Assembly: GCA_934102215.1 (NCBI GenBank) | Contig: CAKOSH010000009.1 | Location: 1-64,000, forward strand | From: an uncultured Bacilli bacterium | Lineage (GTDB): Bacteria > Bacillota_I > Bacilli_A > RF39 > UBA660 | Reading direction: 5' to 3' | Length of the DNA stretch: 64,000 nt | Shown: positions 61,166-64,000 of the stretch, piece by piece | How positions within the stretch are numbered: position 1 is the stretch's first letter | Layout of the letters: each line of letters begins with the position of its first letter | Notes under the pieces: model-generated | Database searches by the model: none | The model's input: only the letters and a program-made list of their open reading frames with translations | Told to the model about the DNA's origin: nothing | Position numbers and translations under genes: made by a program

Positions 61166-61408
61166 ATGAGTTTAGTAGATTTTTCTGAATTAATCGTTAA
61201 AAAGCTTGTTAAAGAACCAGATTTAGTTAAAGTACAAGAATTTGATAGTGATGAAAATAAAACTATAGAAATACTTGTTGCTGAAGCTGATATGGGAAGA
61301 ATTATTGGTAAGGGTGGTAAGATTGCTACTAGTGTAAAAACATTAATTCAAGCTAAAGCTTATAACGATGGTATTAAAAAAGTAAGAGTAAACATAGATT
61401 CATTTTAA
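61166..61408 (+). CDS. khpA: KH-domain RNA-binding protein KhpA
   Basis: An 80-residue protein with a single type II KH domain, including the signature GRIIGKGGKIATSVKTLI. KhpA (YlqC) binds RNA with KhpB and affects cell division and expression in Gram-positive bacteria. It starts directly after the rpsP stop and ends in the second copy of the GAAA-loop terminator. Confidence 0.92.
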   Translation: MSLVDFSELIVKKLVKEPDLVKVQEFDSDENKTIEILVAEADMGRIIGKGGKIATSVKTLIQAKAYNDGIKKVRVNIDSF

Positions 61409-61411
61409 TAT

Positions 61412-61436
61412 AAAGTACTAGAAATAGTGCTTTTTA
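61412..61436 (+). terminator. GAAA-loop terminator, copy 2
   Basis: AAAGTACTA-GAAA-TAGTGCTTT (one G-U pair) followed by TTATTTT, after khpA. Confidence 0.75.
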
Positions 61437-61529
61437 TTTTGTATATATTTTACGATTACTAGCATAATATATAGTGTAAAAAAATTACATTATGTGTTGC
61501 AAAAATATTACAATGGAGGTATAATTAAT

Positions 61530-62648
61530 ATGGGTGTGAGATATATGTTAAGAAAATTTAGTGTTAAAAACTTTAAAAATTTTAAAGATAATCTAGTTTT
61601 AGATTTCTCTAAATCAAGAGATTATGAATTTAATCAACATTTGATAAAAAATGGTTTAGTTAATAAGATGCTTATTTATGGTCCAAATAATTCAGGGAAA
61701 AGTAATTTAGGTGCGGCTATTATGGATATAACTACACATTTGACTGATAATTATGGTATAAATAATATAATCTATGCTTACTATATTAATGGTGATTTTG
61801 TAGATAATACTGTTGATTTCAAATATGAATTTTTATTAAATAATAAAGAAATAAAATATTCATATAAAAAAGATTTGCAGGCTAAATTACTTACTGAAGA
61901 ATTATGTGAAAATGGTAAATTATTATTTAAATATAATTATACAACTAATAAATTTGATAATAATATAGAAGAAGCACAAACTATTGATATTTCAAAAAGA
62001 AGTAATAAAGAAATGTCTGTTTTAAAATATATCTATAATAATACATTATATTGGGAAGAAAATAGTTCTGTTAAATTACTAATGGAATTTGTCAATAATA
62101 TGTTATGGTTTAGAAGTTTAAGATCAAATGAATTTATGGGCGTTATGGCTAATAGAGAGGATATGAATGATTTTATAATTAATAATAGATTATTATCTAA
62201 ATTTGAACATTTTTTAAAAGAATGTGGACAAGATTATAAATTATGTGAAATTAATGAAGTTGGAAGGAAGATAATAGGTGTTAAATATAAAAATTATACT
62301 GCTAGGTTTGATGTAGTTGCTTCTACTGGAACTGAATCTTTATGGCTTTTCTTCTATTGGATGAATAGAACTACTAATATTTCTTTTGTATTTTTAGATG
62401 AATTTGATGCTTTTTATCATTATGAACTTTCTACATTTATACTAAATTATATTAATAATAAAACTGAATTTCAATCTGTTTTAACATCTCATAATACATA
62501 CTTAATTAATAATGAATTAATGCGTCCAGATTGTTATGCTATATTAAAAAATGGTAAAATTACTAGTTTTGCTGATAGTACTAATAAAACTATTAGACAA
62601 GCACACAATCTTGAAAAAATGATGCTGGGAGGTGAATTTGAAGTCTAG
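61530..62648 (+). CDS. ABC/AAA_15-type ATPase, candidate defence sensor
   Basis: About 372 residues from the ATG at 61530, which is nine bases after GGAGGT. It has an SMC-like start (MLRKFSVKNFKNFKDNLVLD), Walker A IYGPNNSGKSNLG, a middle helical insertion, signature-like TGTESLWLFFYW, Walker B FVFLDEFDAFYH and an SVLTSHNTYLINNEL His switch, as in OLD/AriA/RloA-type ATPases. It overlaps the next gene, a TOPRIM-like protein. ATPase + TOPRIM pairs are typical of anti-phage systems such as PARIS, Gabija-related and AbiL/Rlo. Exact type is not established. Confidence 0.75.
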   Translation: MGVRYMLRKFSVKNFKNFKDNLVLDFSKSRDYEFNQHLIKNGLVNKMLIYGPNNSGKSNLGAAIMDITTHLTDNYGINNIIYAYYINGDFVDNTVDFKYEFLLNNKEIKYSYKKDLQAKLLTEELCENGKLLFKYNYTTNKFDNNIEEAQTIDISKRSNKEMSVLKYIYNNTLYWEENSSVKLLMEFVNNMLWFRSLRSNEFMGVMANREDMNDFIINNRLLSKFEHFLKECGQDYKLCEINEVGRKIIGVKYKNYTARFDVVASTGTESLWLFFYWMNRTTNISFVFLDEFDAFYHYELSTFILNYINNKTEFQSVLTSHNTYLINNELMRPDCYAILKNGKITSFADSTNKTIRQAHNLEKMMLGGEFEV

Positions 62649-63405
62649 AATTTTATTGATTGTTGAAGGAAAACTTACTGAACCAAGAATTTTGGGAAGT
62701 GAAAGTCATGGACTACTATCATTAATTGGTTCTGATTATGAAATAATTGCTTTTGCTAATCCTATATATGAATTGTATGAAGCATATAAAAATGGTGAGT
62801 ATGATGATTTGGTTTCATATTTAAGAACTGAAAAAGGGCTTAAAATAGATGATAATATTTTATCTAAGAATGCTTTTAGTGCTGTTTATTTGATTTTTGA
62901 TTTTGAACCTCAAGATCATAAATATTCTGATAGTAAAATTAAAGATTTATTATCTATATTTAATAATGAAACTGAACTAGGTAAGGTATATATTAATTAT
63001 CCTATGGTAGAAGCTTACTATGATTTGGAAGCTTTACCTGATTTAAAATATAACGAAAAAACTGTTAGTCTCGAAGGCTTAAATGGTAAAAAATATAAGA
63101 AACAAGTTAATACAACTACTTGTCTAAAAAAGAATAAAATTACTAATAAAGATTTATGCTATATAGTTATGCATAATTATAATAAGGCTAGATTTATTAC
63201 TAATTCAAAAGATAAATATATAAATCATATTGATATATTAAATTCTCAATTAAAATTAAAGAAAGAGAAAAATGAGTTATATGTTTTAAGTACCTTTCCT
63301 TTCTTAGTGATAGATTACAATTTTGATAAAACTATGGAAGTATTAAAAATGAAATTAAAGGATAATTATATTGAAATAGATGATAAAGTGAACGTTAATT
63401 CATAA
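62638..63405 (+). CDS. TOPRIM/RloB-like protein, candidate defence effector
   Basis: About 255 residues from the TTG at 62638, chosen because GGGAGGTG at 62627-62634 is correctly spaced for it; a GTG at 62632 lies inside that site. The strand-Glu start RILLIVEGKLTEPRILG and AVYLIFDFEPQDHKYSD followed by YINYPMVEAYYDL fit a TOPRIM-like or RloB-like nuclease fold. It overlaps the ATPase gene by 11 bases and ends in the GAAA-loop terminator, so the pair is a closed two-gene unit. Nuclease activity is inferred from motif placement. Confidence 0.6.
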   Translation: MKSRILLIVEGKLTEPRILGSESHGLLSLIGSDYEIIAFANPIYELYEAYKNGEYDDLVSYLRTEKGLKIDDNILSKNAFSAVYLIFDFEPQDHKYSDSKIKDLLSIFNNETELGKVYINYPMVEAYYDLEALPDLKYNEKTVSLEGLNGKKYKKQVNTTTCLKKNKITNKDLCYIVMHNYNKARFITNSKDKYINHIDILNSQLKLKKEKNELYVLSTFPFLVIDYNFDKTMEVLKMKLKDNYIEIDDKVNVNS

Positions 63406-63408
63406 TAT

Positions 63409-63435
63409 AAAGTACTAGAAATAGTGCTTTTTCTT
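63409..63435 (+). terminator. GAAA-loop terminator, copy 3
   Basis: AAAGTACTA-GAAA-TAGTGCTTT followed by TTCTTTT, identical in the stem to copy 2 although it follows an unrelated operon. Confidence 0.75.
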
Positions 63436-63509
63436 TTACACTTTGTTGCAAAATAATTTAATATATTATATTATATAAAAAGAAATATATTTATTGAAAG
63501 TGGTATGTT

Positions 63510-64000
63510 ATGAAGAAAAGTATTGTAGATTATTTAGAAAAAAGTTGTAAAAAATATGGTGATAAAATAGTTTTTAGTGAATATGGAAGAAGTATAAGTT
63601 ATAATGATTTTGTTTGTTCTGCTAAAGGTATTGCAACTTCAATATTGAATTTAAATTTATATAATAAACCAATAATTATTTTTATTGATAAAACCATTAA
63701 TGCATTAATATCTATGTTTGGTGTTACTTATAGTGCTAATTTTTATACTGTAATAGATGTTAATATGCCTAAAAATAGAGTGGATAATATTGTTGATACA
63801 TTAAATCCATCATTAATAATTACTGATGAGAAAAATAGGTCTAAATTAGAAGAACTTGGTTATAAAATTAATACTTTAATATTAGAAGATTCATTAAATA
63901 GTGAAATTGATTATAATAAGATTAAAGAAGCTCAAGAAAGGTTAATTGATATAAATCCTATGTATGTATTATTTACATCTGGTTCAACTGGCGTTCCTAA
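63510..64000 (+). CDS. dltA: AMP-binding enzyme, DltA-like (3' end outside the window)
   Basis: The first 163 residues of an adenylate-forming enzyme: MKKSIVDYLEKSCKKYGDKI, ISYNDF, VIDVNMPKNRVDNIVDTLNP and the core motif YVLFTSGSTGVPK. The pattern is that of D-alanine-activating DltA or of related NRPS adenylation domains. DltA would fit the teichoic acid theme of the region because it supplies D-alanine for teichoic acid esterification, but the remaining dlt genes lie outside the window. GAAAG precedes the ATG. Confidence 0.65.
   Translation, partial: MKKSIVDYLEKSCKKYGDKIVFSEYGRSISYNDFVCSAKGIATSILNLNLYNKPIIIFIDKTINALISMFGVTYSANFYTVIDVNMPKNRVDNIVDTLNPSLIITDEKNRSKLEELGYKINTLILEDSLNSEIDYNKIKEAQERLIDINPMYVLFTSGSTGVP

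Noticed and set aside
1..64000. rRNA, tRNA, intact insertion sequences, integrases and replication origins
   Set aside because: No tRNA-like cloverleaf, rRNA segment, transposase, integrase or DnaA-box cluster was recognised.

Overview
The window comes from an AT-rich, low-GC Gram-positive bacterium, most likely an uncultured gut member of the Bacilli/Erysipelotrichia/RF39-like group; this placement is inferred from composition and gene content, not from a marker-gene tree. It uses the standard bacterial code: TGA terminates several intact genes (for example at 22339, 35684 and 51350) and TGG encodes Trp throughout. Genes have AGGAGG-type ribosome-binding sites, sigma-A promoters and many short stem-loop terminators. 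No rRNA, tRNA or CRISPR array was seen.

Region 1 (1-7.1 kb): the start of a collagen-like surface protein, a divergent subtilase, an NMT1/THI5-type ABC importer (binding protein, ATPase, permease), a SipW-like signal peptidase and the helicase PcrA.

Region 2 (7.1-19.1 kb) is accessory. It holds decayed genes (SDR, methyltransferase start, Fic), a four-gene ABC-three-component (ABC-3C) type defence locus, two paralogous SipW-type secreted proteins with a C-terminal DUF6273-like domain, an orphan 864-residue protein, and a candidate type I toxin-antitoxin locus.

Region 3 (19.1-23.5 kb): an HD-domain protein, QueG, a membrane-anchored thioredoxin-like protein, and two type IV pilin-like proteins that carry the same DUF6273-like C-terminal domain as the SipW-type pair. 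The extreme C-termini of these four paralogues differ strongly. In the two SipW-type genes they are unusually GC-rich and almost free of A-ending codons, which is the pattern expected of a diversity-generating-retroelement target.

Region 4 (23.7-38.9 kb) is a surface-appendage cluster: a class-B-like sortase with a large N-terminal extension, two small anchored surface proteins, a 1244-residue Cys-rich secreted protein, a C39-like papain-fold protein, two CpaB/SAF proteins, TadA, TadB, TadC, a pilin-like protein, a TadE-like protein, a degenerate TadZ/CpaE and a VirB2-like membrane protein. It looks like a divergent Tad/Flp pilus.

Region 5 (39.0-64.0 kb) is mostly cell envelope: an LtaS-type synthase, an LCP ligase, a cohesin-bearing membrane protein next to a dockerin-bearing glucosaminidase, a CPBP protease, then a wall teichoic acid locus (TagO, GpsA, TarI, TarJ, two CDP-polyol transferases, a membrane/PIG-L fusion, TagG, TagH). 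After it come a HAD phosphatase, ribosomal protein S16, KhpA, an ATPase + TOPRIM-like pair that may be a defence module, and the start of a DltA-like adenylating enzyme.

The strongest candidates for new biology are: (i) the hypervariable DUF6273 tails delivered by two different export routes, with a poly-G tract inside the promoter spacer of two of the genes; (ii) an ABC-3C locus in which a tiny membrane protein and the adjacent partner share an amyloid-signalling-like motif; and (iii) a cohesin/dockerin pair that may tether a peptidoglycan hydrolase.
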